NCBI GenBank assembly: GCA_021324655.1
Contig: JAJPIP010000017.1
Span: 27,485-91,484, forward strand
DNA: 64,000 nt
Reading direction: 5' to 3'
From: Pseudomonadota bacterium
GTDB lineage: Bacteria; Chloroflexota; UBA5177
Part shown: positions 7,415-15,753 of the stretch, piece by piece
Layout of the letters: each line of letters begins with the position of its first letter
How positions within the stretch are numbered: the first letter of the stretch is position 1
Made by a program: the position numbers and the translations under genes
Notes under the pieces: generated by a model
The model's database searches: none
Seen by the model: the letters and a program-made list of their open reading frames with translations, nothing else
What the model was told of the DNA's origin: nothing

Positions 7415-8890
7415 TCACGTCTCTCGTCCTGAGTAGCGGTGAACACCAACCTGCTGCGCGACGGCATGACGGTATCCCGCCGCGACGCTGGGGAAGAGGT
7501 CGCGCGCCGCGCTGAACGCCGGTTCACTCCCGTCCACATAGGCACGGCCCAGCTCGCGGCCTTCGGCCAGCAGCGCGTCCTCATTGACGCGGGTCAGCTT
7601 CCCGCCGCGCACCACGACCTCGCCCTCCACCAGGACCGTGTGTACGACGTGGCTGGGGAGACAGTACACCAGCTGGTGCAGCGGATTGTTGAGCGGCGTG
7701 AACGGCACGGAGTTGAGATCGAACAGCACGAGATCGGCGCGCTCTCCCACCGCAATGTGTCCCAGATTCTCGCTCATCCCCAGCGATCGCGCCCCGAACT
7801 CCGTCGCCATCCGCCACGCGTCCGGCGCTCCCAGCCAGCGCTCGAATTCCGGCTGCTGCGTCTTGTGCAGCAGCGCTACCGCCTTCAGGACCTCGTACAT
7901 ATCCTGCGAATCATTGCTGCTCTTCCCGTCCGTCCCCAGGCTGACCGGGATGCCCCTGGCCAGCATCTCGGGCACCGGCGAGATGCCGCTCCCCAGCTTG
8001 AAGTTGGAGAGCAGATTGTGGGTCGTTCCGGCGCCGGATTGAGCCAGCAGGTCGATGTCGCGCTCGGTCAGCCAGACAGCGTGATTGAGAGAGACGCGTG
8101 GGGAGAGGAAATCGAGATCGTGTAGGTGCTCGATGATCGTCTTGCCGTAGTACAGGTGGCCGGTGTAGGCCTGCATCTTGGTCTCGAGCGTGTGGATGTG
8201 GATTTGCAGGTCGTGCTCGGCCGCGTAGTCGGCGCTGAGTTCCAGTTGCCGGTCACTGCAACGCTGCGGTCCCGACGGGCCGAGGCCGATGGCGATGCGC
8301 TCGCCCACGCCGTGCCAGCGGCGCCGTACCTCATCGACGAGAGCGATATTCTCATCCGGCGAGTTCAGCGGCGTGTCGTCAATGCGCCGCTTGAGCTGCG
8401 GCGTGAGCAGATCCATGGACAGCGGCGTCGTCTCGTAGTACACCTTGTCGGCATAGCCGATGGTGAGCAGGACCCGCATTCCACAATCCTGGTACGCCTG
8501 GAGAGCGGCGGCAACACTGTCCGGCGTTGTGTCCGGCATCTCGTACAGGAAATCGACCACCGCCGTACAGCCTGTCTTGAGCATCTCGATACAGCCCAGC
8601 ATGGTGCGGACATAGATCTCGCGCGGGGTCTGCTGGGGTGCCGCCAGGATTGGATACGAGAAAAGGAGCCACAGCTCGAGCGGCAGGTTATCGAAGAGAC
8701 CCTTGAAGTAGTTCTCGTTGGAGTGGCAATGCGTATTGATCAACCCGGGTGCGACGAGACGGTCGGTCGCGTCGAGGGTCTCGTCGCCTTCAATGGTGCC
8801 GAGATCGGCAATGCGCCCGTCCTCGATCCGGATGTCCTGACGGCGCGCCGTCCCATCGGGCTGCAGCACAAGCCCGTTCTTGATGATCAT
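7415..8890 (-). CDS. Amidohydrolase, chlorohydrolase/deaminase subgroup
   Basis: 491 residues from the ATG at 8890 (MIIKNGLVLQPDG, the normal beginning of this family); a longer in-frame start at 8962 adds a non-conserved stretch. Metal-dependent TIM-barrel hydrolase: HCHSNEN after VAPGLIN (first two metal His), IHIHTLE (His and the catalytic Glu region), LNHAVWLTE (His), and SLGTDGKSSND (metal Asp). This set places it with the guanine deaminase, SAH/MTA deaminase and atrazine/melamine hydrolases that cleave C-N bonds of heterocycles. The C-terminal beta domain ends with HVVHTVLVEGEVVVRGGKL. Exact substrate unknown. It follows the DUF512 gene on the same strand, 95 bases away. Confidence 0.88.
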   Translation of the reverse strand: MIIKNGLVLQPDGTARRQDIRIEDGRIADLGTIEGDETLDATDRLVAPGLINTHCHSNENYFKGLFDNLPLELWLLFSYPILAAPQQTPREIYVRTMLGCIEMLKTGCTAVVDFLYEMPDTTPDSVAAALQAYQDCGMRVLLTIGYADKVYYETTPLSMDLLTPQLKRRIDDTPLNSPDENIALVDEVRRRWHGVGERIAIGLGPSGPQRCSDRQLELSADYAAEHDLQIHIHTLETKMQAYTGHLYYGKTIIEHLHDLDFLSPRVSLNHAVWLTERDIDLLAQSGAGTTHNLLSNFKLGSGISPVPEMLARGIPVSLGTDGKSSNDSQDMYEVLKAVALLHKTQQPEFERWLGAPDAWRMATEFGARSLGMSENLGHIAVGERADLVLFDLNSVPFTPLNNPLHQLVYCLPSHVVHTVLVEGEVVVRGGKLTRVNEDALLAEGRELGRAYVDGSEPAFSAARDLFPSVAAGYRHAVAQQVGVHRYSGRET

Positions 8891-8985
8891 GTTTTTCCCG
8901 CCCACGGTCGGTATGCCTGAGCATACGGGAAAGCCGCCGGGCGGGTCTGTAAAGTTCCCCACAAAGGAGAGGCGCCCGATTTCCG

Positions 8986-10458
8986 TTAGGCACCGAAGAC
9001 GGCACGGTCGACCTCCGACAGGTACCCGGCAAAGGTGATCGGCTTGCCGAGGGCGGCTTCCAGCTCGGCCGGCGTCATCCCGTCGATCGTTCGGCTGCCG
9101 GTCTTGTCCAGCATCACCGTGGGCAGGACGACAAGATCACCGCGGTAGCGATCCGCATTGGCGATGATGTCTCGTCCCGTCAACAGGCCGGAGACACGCA
9201 CGCGCGGACCAAAGAAGCTGTTGGAGAGGACGGTGAGGTCCACATCGGCACCGGTGAGAGCGGCCCAGTTCGCGACGAGCCTTTGCAGGCAATCGCCGAT
9301 CATCTCGGCGCAGACCAGGGTGGCGCTGCGTCCGGTGCGGGGCGGATTCTCCCGCCGGCGGAGTCGCCGGTGCAGACGATGGGCGTCGTCGATGAGGTCC
9401 CGCACCATGCCGATGCCGTTTTCGTACTGGGGGTAGCCGTCATAGGCGGTGGCCGGCGGAACCCGCTCGTCACAGAGGAGATAGAACTCGTCGGAGGCAT
9501 AGACTAGACTGCAACCGTAACCACGGCGGAAGTGCCGTTGCCAGCGGCGTGTCTGACGCACCACGGCTCGCGCCTCTTCCGGTTTAAAAGTCCGCAGCGG
9601 AAGATCGGCGGCGCTCGGCAGGATGCGGCTGCACGACGGCTCGGGGCCGGCGAGGATCTCCTGCGGGGTCCGGGTCAGTCCGACCGGCACGACCCCGATC
9701 GATAGCACAGACGGCACATATGCCGAGAGGTCGGCAATCGTGCGCTCCAGGATCTCCCCGTCGTTCATGCCCGGGCAGGTAACGACCTGGGTGTGGACGC
9801 GGATTCCCAGGGCAAAAAGACGCTCAAACTGCGCCAGAATATCGGGTGCTTTGGGGTTCCCCAGCAGTGTCCTTCGCATCTCCAGATCTGTGGCATGGAC
9901 GGAGACATACAGAGGGCTGAGGCGCTGCTCTTCCAGTCGCTCCCAATCGCGCTCATTGAGATTGGTGAGAGTGACGAAGTTCCCGAAGAGGAACGAGTAG
10001 CGGTAGTCGTCGTCACGGATGTAGAGGCTGCTCCGCATCTCGGCCGGCAGCTGATCGATGAAGCAGAACGGGCAGTGGTTGTTGCACTCGCGGATCGGCG
10101 TAAAAGTCGGCTCAGTGAAGGAGACACCGAGAACCTCGTCAGGATCGCGTTCGATCCTGACGCTCTCGCGCAGATGCCCGTTCGCCGGGCGCATGACTTC
10201 GACATCGACCACCGGCTCGTCGGCGGTAAAGAATTGGAAGTCCACGGCGTCGCGGAGACGCCTGCCATTGACGGCGCTGATCACATCGCCGGGCCGGATC
10301 CCCGCCAGTGCGCCCGGAGAGCCGACGTCCACCGCGTCCACGACGCCACCACGAACGGCGCGCCGCTTTCCCAACTGGCGAGCCCCGGCCACGCCCAGTT
10401 CGATCCCTTCGACGAGATCACCGGGAGCACCGATCGGTTGGAGGCGGGAGACGGACAT
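8986..10458 (-). CDS. DUF512 protein: PDZ domain plus radical-SAM-like FeS domain
   Basis: 490 residues. A PDZ-like region (residues about 36-100, DVGSPGALAGIRPGDVISAVNGRRLRD) is followed by a CX3CX2C cluster (Cys125, Cys129, Cys132; CNNHCPFCFIDQLP), then a TIM-barrel-like part (YVSVHATDLEMRRTLLGN, HTQVVTCPGMNDG) and the C-terminal DUF512 domain (LLCDERVPPATAYDGYPQYENGIGMVRDL; VSGLLTGRDI). This architecture is conserved in Firmicutes, Cyanobacteria and Chloroflexi; the radical-SAM spacing is CX3CX2C. Substrate unknown. In some bacteria it neighbours the GTPase gene der; that is not the case here. Confidence 0.88.
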   Translation of the reverse strand: MSVSRLQPIGAPGDLVEGIELGVAGARQLGKRRAVRGGVVDAVDVGSPGALAGIRPGDVISAVNGRRLRDAVDFQFFTADEPVVDVEVMRPANGHLRESVRIERDPDEVLGVSFTEPTFTPIRECNNHCPFCFIDQLPAEMRSSLYIRDDDYRYSFLFGNFVTLTNLNERDWERLEEQRLSPLYVSVHATDLEMRRTLLGNPKAPDILAQFERLFALGIRVHTQVVTCPGMNDGEILERTIADLSAYVPSVLSIGVVPVGLTRTPQEILAGPEPSCSRILPSAADLPLRTFKPEEARAVVRQTRRWQRHFRRGYGCSLVYASDEFYLLCDERVPPATAYDGYPQYENGIGMVRDLIDDAHRLHRRLRRRENPPRTGRSATLVCAEMIGDCLQRLVANWAALTGADVDLTVLSNSFFGPRVRVSGLLTGRDIIANADRYRGDLVVLPTVMLDKTGSRTIDGMTPAELEAALGKPITFAGYLSEVDRAVFGA

Positions 10459-10537
10459 AAGTGATCAGATTCCGGTACGTGATGCGGAGAGCGCGACACA
10501 GATCATGCCGGTCGTGGTGATAACGACGCACCGCCGT

Positions 10538-10594
10538 TGTAGGCGCAGGGCTTGTCCCTGCGCGTTTCAGGCAGGGACAAGCCCTGCGCCTACA
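10538..10594. repeat. Perfect 24-bp inverted repeat (REP/MITE-like hairpin)
   Basis: TGTAGGCGCAGGGCTTGTCCCTGC (given here only by position, 10538-10561) is matched exactly in reverse complement at 10571-10594 with a 9-nt loop. It lies in the 216-bp space between the DUF512 gene and the Asp-box lipoprotein gene, both on the - strand. There is no T-run on either strand, and the length and perfection exceed the usual terminator. The arm itself contains a smaller palindrome (GCAGGG...CCCTGC). It looks like a dispersed intergenic palindrome rather than a gene-specific signal. No second copy was seen in this window. Confidence 0.8.
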
Positions 10595-10674
10595 CCACGA
10601 TCATGGCAGAGGGCAACGCAAACATGCCGCGGGCCATCGGAGTGTAGGGCTATTTCCCATCGCCCGTCAAGCGA

Positions 10675-12219
10675 TTACCTCTGGATCTCCTGCCAGGTCC
10701 GCCCGCCGTCCGTGGTCCGGAACAACCGGTGCGGAAAAGACGCGACCCACCCATCGATAGGGTTGATGAAGTCGAGCGGTCCGAGCGATCCGTCGCTCGG
10801 GTTGACCACACTCAGGGGGAGGGCGGGTGACCAAGTGCTTCCGGCGTTCACGGTCTTCAGGAAGTTCCCGCGGGTTTCCGTGGCGAACGCGGTGGATGGC
10901 CCAGTCACTGCCAGATCGGAAATGTATCCACCCGCACCAAGGCCGCCGACTCGCTGCCACCGCGTCCCGCCGCTTGTTGTCCGAAACACCTGCTTTAACT
11001 GCTGGCCAGTGCCGGGTTGTCCGGCGCAGATCAGGTATAGATCCTGGTCGTTGTGCGCGGCCAGTCTGATGTCGTCGTTGAACTCCCGCGTGCAGGGATC
11101 GGGCAGGGCGCGCCAATGAACACCCCCGTCCGAGGTCATGATGAGGTGCGAGACGCCCGACGCCAAGCGGCCCTGTTTGTAGAGGAACCAGGCATGACTC
11201 GCATCTACCCGGTCCAGCGTAAACGGAGGTGACACCCCGTGCAATGACGGCTGCGGCAAGGCATGCCAATCGTTGCTGCCGGCAGAGGAGGCTATGATGG
11301 CGGCGGAACAGAGCGAGCCCCGGCAGCGGCTGTTGATGGCCCACACCGATTGACCCACCGGAATGACGTCGCTGACCATCCCCGACAGACTCACTCGCGT
11401 CCAGGCGGCTGAGCCGTCATGGGTGGCATAGAGGGCAGGATCGAAGGCCCATCCGTTTCGTGCGTCGGCAAAGCGGATTTCACCGACCATGTTGCCCGCT
11501 TCGATAGTGAAGTCGCTGGTAAAGCCGACATGTGCAGGCGGGGCATTGACGCCCCGCCAGGTGGTGCCGCCGTCCATCGTCTTTGCCACCGCGACGTGGA
11601 TACATCGCTCCGACTGACCGCCGTCGAAGTTGCACGGGATGCCGAGAGCGTAACCGAGTGAGGGATTCACAAAACTGAGCCAATAGGTCTGTGGTGGCAG
11701 GCCGGTTGATCGAGTCCGAATGAGGGCTAAGCAGGCGGCGCGGCTGGGAGCAGTCGAGCTGCCTCCCTCCGACAGCCGACTTCCGGCGAGCACGATTCGC
11801 CAGCGGCCTCCCGTATAGACCATCAGGTACGTGCCTCCATATCGAATCGCGCGTGCCGCGTTGTGATTCAACGCCGCTATCTCAATGCCGACACAGGTAT
11901 ACGGCGAACCGGCGTGTTGAATGCGAAACGATCCGGCGTGCACCGCCTCCACGTGGACAGATTGGGTGAGCATGTACCCTGCCTTCCACCGGGCGTACGC
12001 CGGCCGGCCGTCCGGCGCCAGATCGGCATACGCCTCGCGGAATCGGTGCGCGTTGATCAACGAATAGAACAACCTCAACGTCGTTGCCGGTGAGGAGGCG
12101 CGGTGTGCGACGGTGTCTTGAGACGTGTTTCCCTGAACCGGCGGATTACCCGATCCGGCCATACCCGGGGCGCATCCGCCGAGACAAACGATGAGGATGG
12201 CCGCCGGCAGCACTCGCAT
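10675..12219 (-). CDS. Lipoprotein with Asp-box/YCF48-like beta-propeller repeats
   Basis: 514 residues with a type II signal (AAILIVCLGGC; lipidated Cys at about residue 15), so anchored on the outer face of the membrane. Residues about 45-160 resemble a DUF4878/NTF2-like small domain (TTLRLFYSLINAHRFREAYADLAPDGRPAY). The rest carries repeats of the Asp-box/BNR type: AKTMDGGTTWRGV, MTSDGGVHWRALP, FRTTSGGTRWQRVG, FRTTDGGRTWQEIQ, as in sialidase-like and YCF48-type propellers. Ligand unknown. Strong ribosome-binding site CGGAGGGA before the ATG. A related layout of repeats occurs in the secreted protein at 51.6 kb. Confidence 0.82.
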   Translation of the reverse strand: MRVLPAAILIVCLGGCAPGMAGSGNPPVQGNTSQDTVAHRASSPATTLRLFYSLINAHRFREAYADLAPDGRPAYARWKAGYMLTQSVHVEAVHAGSFRIQHAGSPYTCVGIEIAALNHNAARAIRYGGTYLMVYTGGRWRIVLAGSRLSEGGSSTAPSRAACLALIRTRSTGLPPQTYWLSFVNPSLGYALGIPCNFDGGQSERCIHVAVAKTMDGGTTWRGVNAPPAHVGFTSDFTIEAGNMVGEIRFADARNGWAFDPALYATHDGSAAWTRVSLSGMVSDVIPVGQSVWAINSRCRGSLCSAAIIASSAGSNDWHALPQPSLHGVSPPFTLDRVDASHAWFLYKQGRLASGVSHLIMTSDGGVHWRALPDPCTREFNDDIRLAAHNDQDLYLICAGQPGTGQQLKQVFRTTSGGTRWQRVGGLGAGGYISDLAVTGPSTAFATETRGNFLKTVNAGSTWSPALPLSVVNPSDGSLGPLDFINPIDGWVASFPHRLFRTTDGGRTWQEIQR

Positions 12220-12240
12220 TATTCCCTCCGCATGGTTCTA

Positions 12241-12273
12241 CCCATAGAACGCCGGCGAAACGAGATTGTTACA
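12241..12273 (-). promoter_or_regulatory. Candidate promoter of Asp-box lipoprotein gene
   Basis: Read on the - strand, TGTAAC (12273-12268) is followed 26 bases on by TATGGG (12246-12241). Very similar TGTAAC/CGTAACGCTC boxes at near-identical distance from TAxGAT elements precede the genes at 51.6 and 62.0 kb. The AAC core resembles -35 elements used by ECF sigma factors. Tentative. Confidence 0.3.
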
Positions 12274-12298
12274 CGGATCGTGCAGCCCTAGGGAGACT

Positions 12299-13774
12299 TC
12301 AACCGCTGGGCTCCCGTAACAACGGCTGGAGAGCAGTGACCAGCGATCGATGATAGTGACGCCAATCGGGCGTCATCAGCGCGTAGTAGTTGGGCACGTT
12401 CGGCTTGAAGGGGCCCATCGGATTGAGCGCCCAGTAGGCCCATCCCACCTGCGGATGGGCGCGCATGTAGCGCACGAACGCAGTGAACCAGAAGCCCTGC
12501 TTGAGCGGATTCCGGCTCACGGTGCAGGAGTAGTAGTTGTTGCACGTCCCGAACTCGCCGACGAAGATCGGCGCCTGCATCCAGGGCGGCGCGGTGAGGA
12601 GATATCCCCAGTGCTTTGTCCAGTGTCGCATCAGCGACGCAAAGGTCGTGCTGCTATTGAACCAGTGGGCCAGGTACATTTGTGGACCGTATTCATGGAC
12701 TGAGTACACCAACTGTCCGGGCCGGTCCAGGGTGATGGGATCGAATTGCACGCCCACCAGATTGCTGCCCCACAGGCCGCCCGTGAACTTACCCGTGTAG
12801 GGGTTGAAGTACATCTGGACCCCCTCCACCACAATCAGCAGGTGCGGGTTGACGGCCAGGAGGCGATTCCCGAGCGTCTGTGCGGCATAGTGCCAATCAC
12901 GTGAGTAGTAATACGTTCCCTGGTAGGCACCCCAGAGCGGACCCTGGTTCACGTAGTTCTGGATGGTGGGATGACCCGAGGTCAGATGCGGCTCGTTGCG
13001 CAGATCAGCGCCGACAAAGGCCGAATCGTGCCGGAAGAGGTGTGCGAGTTCGAGCCAGTCCGCTTCCCACACCGACTCCGGATACTGCGCGGTATACCAC
13101 AGGCCGGTGCTGTACTCCGGTCCCATCCCGGCCTCGGAACGGCTGTTGCAGAGAATGACACGCAATCGGAACCGGTGGGCCCGCTTCAGCAGGACGCCCA
13201 TGATCTGGAGGGCGTGCATGCCGCGAAGCCGCGGATTCGCGTCGAGACCGGTGGTGACCACCGGGTTCGCACGCACCGTCGCATCGGCATACATGATGCG
13301 CAGGGCATTGAAACCCAGCCGGTGGATCGTGCGCAGGATGCTGTCGAGTGGCGCTCGGTCAAGTCCCGCCGGCACGAACGGAGCGTATTCGAAGCCGTAC
13401 CAGTTGACCGCTTTCAGAGTGACCTTTGTGCCCCAGGCGGTGTAGAGCTGAGTTCCCTGGGCGTGCAGCCACAGGTCCCGATGCAGAGCGCGGAGAGCAC
13501 GTGCCGACCCGGCCGCCGGGCCCTCGGGAGGCTGCGAGACGATCGATGCCGGAAGCGGTGTTCCGGTCGCGGGGGGCGTGCCGGTCGGCGCCGGATGGGA
13601 GCGGACGGGAGGCCGGGTGGATCGGACCGAGCGATGCTTCTGGGGCACGGCGACGCGAAACGCATGCTCCGCGTGACGGACTGGAGACGGCATCTGAGCG
13701 CGGAGGCCCAGGACGGTACCGAGGAGCAGGGGAACCGCTGCCAGCGTGGCGCCGGCCTGAGCGATACGACGCAT
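12299..13774 (-). CDS. Secreted glycoside hydrolase family 5 (cellulase-like)
   Basis: 491 residues. N-terminal signal (ATLAAVPLLLGTVLGL) followed by a Pro/Ser/Thr-rich linker (residues about 28-85), then a GH5-type TIM barrel: KAVNWYGFEYA, LGFNALRIMYAD, GADLRNEP (NEP contains the acid/base Glu), VVEGVQMYF, VYSVHEYGPQMY, and PIFVGEFG (the nucleophile Glu). The layout resembles subfamily GH5_1 endoglucanases. It would cleave beta-1,4-glucans or related polymers outside the cell. Last gene of a seven-gene - strand run; 9 bases separate it from cvpA. The substrate is not proven. Confidence 0.88.
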   Translation of the reverse strand: MRRIAQAGATLAAVPLLLGTVLGLRAQMPSPVRHAEHAFRVAVPQKHRSVRSTRPPVRSHPAPTGTPPATGTPLPASIVSQPPEGPAAGSARALRALHRDLWLHAQGTQLYTAWGTKVTLKAVNWYGFEYAPFVPAGLDRAPLDSILRTIHRLGFNALRIMYADATVRANPVVTTGLDANPRLRGMHALQIMGVLLKRAHRFRLRVILCNSRSEAGMGPEYSTGLWYTAQYPESVWEADWLELAHLFRHDSAFVGADLRNEPHLTSGHPTIQNYVNQGPLWGAYQGTYYYSRDWHYAAQTLGNRLLAVNPHLLIVVEGVQMYFNPYTGKFTGGLWGSNLVGVQFDPITLDRPGQLVYSVHEYGPQMYLAHWFNSSTTFASLMRHWTKHWGYLLTAPPWMQAPIFVGEFGTCNNYYSCTVSRNPLKQGFWFTAFVRYMRAHPQVGWAYWALNPMGPFKPNVPNYYALMTPDWRHYHRSLVTALQPLLREPSG

Positions 13775-13783
13775 GGACTCACT

Positions 13784-14299
13784 CTACGGCATCAGGGCCA
13801 GATGCGGCAGGAGCGGATGAATGGCTGGTAAAGACTGGAGCAGGACGTGCGCCGCGCTGGAGTGAGCGACCGCCGCGCGAACGGTGCGATTGGGCGCATG
13901 GCGGGCGAGGGCGAGGAGCATGGCGAGTACCAGGGCGGTCTGGATGAGGGCCAGGGCCGCACCAGCCAGACTATCGAGTGGCCCGAGCAGCGCCAGTCGC
14001 GCGATGCGGCGCACACCGCGTGCCAGGATCAAAATCGCCGCCCAGATGATGGCAAAGGTGACCAGGTAGGAGGTCGCCGCGAGCCAGTGACTGTGACCCA
14101 TAATCCCGGCGAGCGCGCTCCGCGCCGTTCCGTCGGCAGCACGTGCCAGCACCAGAGCAATCACGACGCCTGCCGTCAAGGCGACTTCCACGATCAGACC
14201 TCGCCGCAGTCCCGATAGCGCGCCCATCACCAGCGCCGCGATGACCACGATCGTCACAATCAGGCCATTCGAGATGCCGGCCGGCGCGAGTACGCTCAT
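13784..14299 (-). CDS. cvpA: CvpA family membrane protein
   Basis: 171 residues with four predicted membrane helices: LIVTIVVIAALVMGAL, LIVEVALTAGVVIALVLA, YLVTFAIIWAAILILA and LAGAALALIQTALVLAMLLAL. The RRGLIVEVA segment between helices 1 and 2 and the GPLDSLAGAALAL segment before helix 4 match the CvpA/colicin V production family. In E. coli, CvpA affects colicin V secretion and envelope stress resistance; the molecular activity is unsettled. The start overlaps the stop of the endonuclease V gene by 4 bases, so translation is likely coupled. Confidence 0.85.
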   Translation of the reverse strand: MSVLAPAGISNGLIVTIVVIAALVMGALSGLRRGLIVEVALTAGVVIALVLARAADGTARSALAGIMGHSHWLAATSYLVTFAIIWAAILILARGVRRIARLALLGPLDSLAGAALALIQTALVLAMLLALARHAPNRTVRAAVAHSSAAHVLLQSLPAIHPLLPHLALMP

Positions 14300-15015
14300 C
14301 GCAACGCTCCGGCCTGGTCCGCCTTCACACGTGCCTTGTACTCCGCCACCATCCGGTGAGCGAGACCGGTCGGCTCCGGCAGGAAGGTATTGGGCCGCGT
14401 ACAGGCGAGGACGATCTGGAGAGCCGGCTCCAACGTGATGAGGTGGCCGGGGGAGACGAAGAGCGGAGAATGGCCGACTTTGGTACGCACAGCCGCTCCC
14501 ACTACCTCTCCCCGGTCGCTAACCGGCGTCCAGGCGCCGAATTCCTGCGCCGGTTCGTCATAGCGGCCGACCAGCCTGGATTTCGCCACGCCGATGGACG
14601 GCTTACCGAACAGGACGCCGAGATGTGAGGCGATGCCGATGCGCCGGGGGTGAGCATAGCCCTGGCCGTCGAACATGATGACATCCGGATTGGCATCGAG
14701 ATCGCGATAGGCCGCGACGATGGCCGGCGCTTCCCGAAAGGTAAGCAGACCCGGGATGTAAGGAAAGGTCACCGGAACGGCGGCGTAGCTCTCGGCCGAT
14801 ACCGTCAGGTCGGGGAGGGTGACGACCACCACGGCAGCATAGGCGATCCAGGCGTCGCCCTCTCGTGAGTATCCATTGTCGATTCCAGCCACCTGCCGGA
14901 TGCCGCCGACCGATACGACATCCCGCAGATCGACCAGAGCGCGCATCTCATCCTGGATGTGGCGCGCCTCCGTGCCCGAGACGTTCCAGCCGTGTCTCTC
15001 GCGAACCTGGGGCAT
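14296..15015 (-). CDS. nfi: Endonuclease V
   Basis: 239 residues. Endonuclease V nicks DNA (and RNA in some lineages) next to deaminated adenine (inosine). Motifs: VAGIDNGYS (Asp46), PYIPGLLTFREAPAI (Glu95), VIMFDGQGYAHPRRIGIASHLG (Asp116 and His122), and GVAKSRLVG; these match the catalytic Asp-Glu-Asp set of the family. VGxxVRTKxGHSPLFVSPGHLI follows in the C-terminal part. Cytoplasmic repair enzyme. It lies 8 bases downstream of the PHP gene and overlaps cvpA by 4 bases. Confidence 0.94.
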   Translation of the reverse strand: MPQVRERHGWNVSGTEARHIQDEMRALVDLRDVVSVGGIRQVAGIDNGYSREGDAWIAYAAVVVVTLPDLTVSAESYAAVPVTFPYIPGLLTFREAPAIVAAYRDLDANPDVIMFDGQGYAHPRRIGIASHLGVLFGKPSIGVAKSRLVGRYDEPAQEFGAWTPVSDRGEVVGAAVRTKVGHSPLFVSPGHLITLEPALQIVLACTRPNTFLPEPTGLAHRMVAEYKARVKADQAGALR

Positions 15016-15023
15016 AGCCCATC

Positions 15024-15749
15024 CTAGCGAGTGGTTGCTTCACGCCATAGGTTGCGCACCCAACCCGGGCGCGTCATCGAGCGGCGCCGCGTAAAGGAGC
15101 GGGCGTGCGGCGGGAGAACGGGGCGAGAGACCAGTACCGCGGTCGTGGTACCCCCCTGAAGGGCGGCCAGGAAATCGGCCGTCCCGCTGCCGGGGTACCG
15201 AGTAAAGGCGGACCCAACCGCCGACCGGTCGTGCGCGTCACTCCCGGCGACGCGCGCGAGGCGTGCGTCCAGCGCTGCGATACCCGCGCTTAGCCGCTCC
15301 TGGGCGGCGGCGCTGATGCCGGCGTTGATTGCCTCGATCCCGTCGAGGCGCCGCCCTCGCGCCAATCCCCGGCGAATGGTCGGGACGAGCCACGGCGGGT
15401 AGACAGGGTGAGCGGGAAGAGCAATGGCGCCATGCCGATGCGCGAAGTCGACGGTCCACCAGAATGGGCGCAACGAAGGGATATCGACGATACTGCCACC
15501 CGGAAAGTACACCAGGAGGTGGCCGGCGCCGTTGGTGACTTCCACGCCGGGCAGGAAGTCGAAGCGATAGCGTCCGCGCCGGTAGATCTCCCAGGCGGCC
15601 CGCGCCGTATCCGCATTGTCATGATCGGTGAGTCCGAAGAGATCGAGGTCGGTTTCCTCCTCGACGTGCCGGAACATCTCCTCGATTGACTGATTGCCGT
15701 CACACCACCCGTCGTGACAGGTGTGGGCATGGAGGTCTGCCTTGCCCAT
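15024..15749 (-). CDS. PHP-domain metal-dependent phosphoesterase
   Basis: 241 residues. The PHP signature is clear: DLHAHTCHDGWCD near the start (His-x-His), GLTDHDNADTA (residues about 39-50), DFLPGVEVTNGAGHLLVYF (Glu), GAIALPAHPVYPP (His), and GSDAHDRSAVGSAFTRYP (Asp-x-His at the end). These residues bind up to three metal ions. Family members include nucleotide 3',5'-bisphosphatases/5'-3' exoribonucleases of the YciV type and histidinol phosphatases; size and motif order best fit the small-molecule phosphoesterases. The gene is 4 bases after the metallopeptidase gene in the same run. Confidence 0.88.
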   Translation of the reverse strand: MGKADLHAHTCHDGWCDGNQSIEEMFRHVEEETDLDLFGLTDHDNADTARAAWEIYRRGRYRFDFLPGVEVTNGAGHLLVYFPGGSIVDIPSLRPFWWTVDFAHRHGAIALPAHPVYPPWLVPTIRRGLARGRRLDGIEAINAGISAAAQERLSAGIAALDARLARVAGSDAHDRSAVGSAFTRYPGSGTADFLAALQGGTTTAVLVSRPVLPPHARSFTRRRSMTRPGWVRNLWREATTR

Positions 15750-15753
15750 GACG

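Noticed and set aside
8911..8926. GTATGC-CTGA-GCATAC dyad just before the amidohydrolase start.
   Set aside because: Only 6-bp arms and no promoter elements; could be an operator, but the support is too weak to list.
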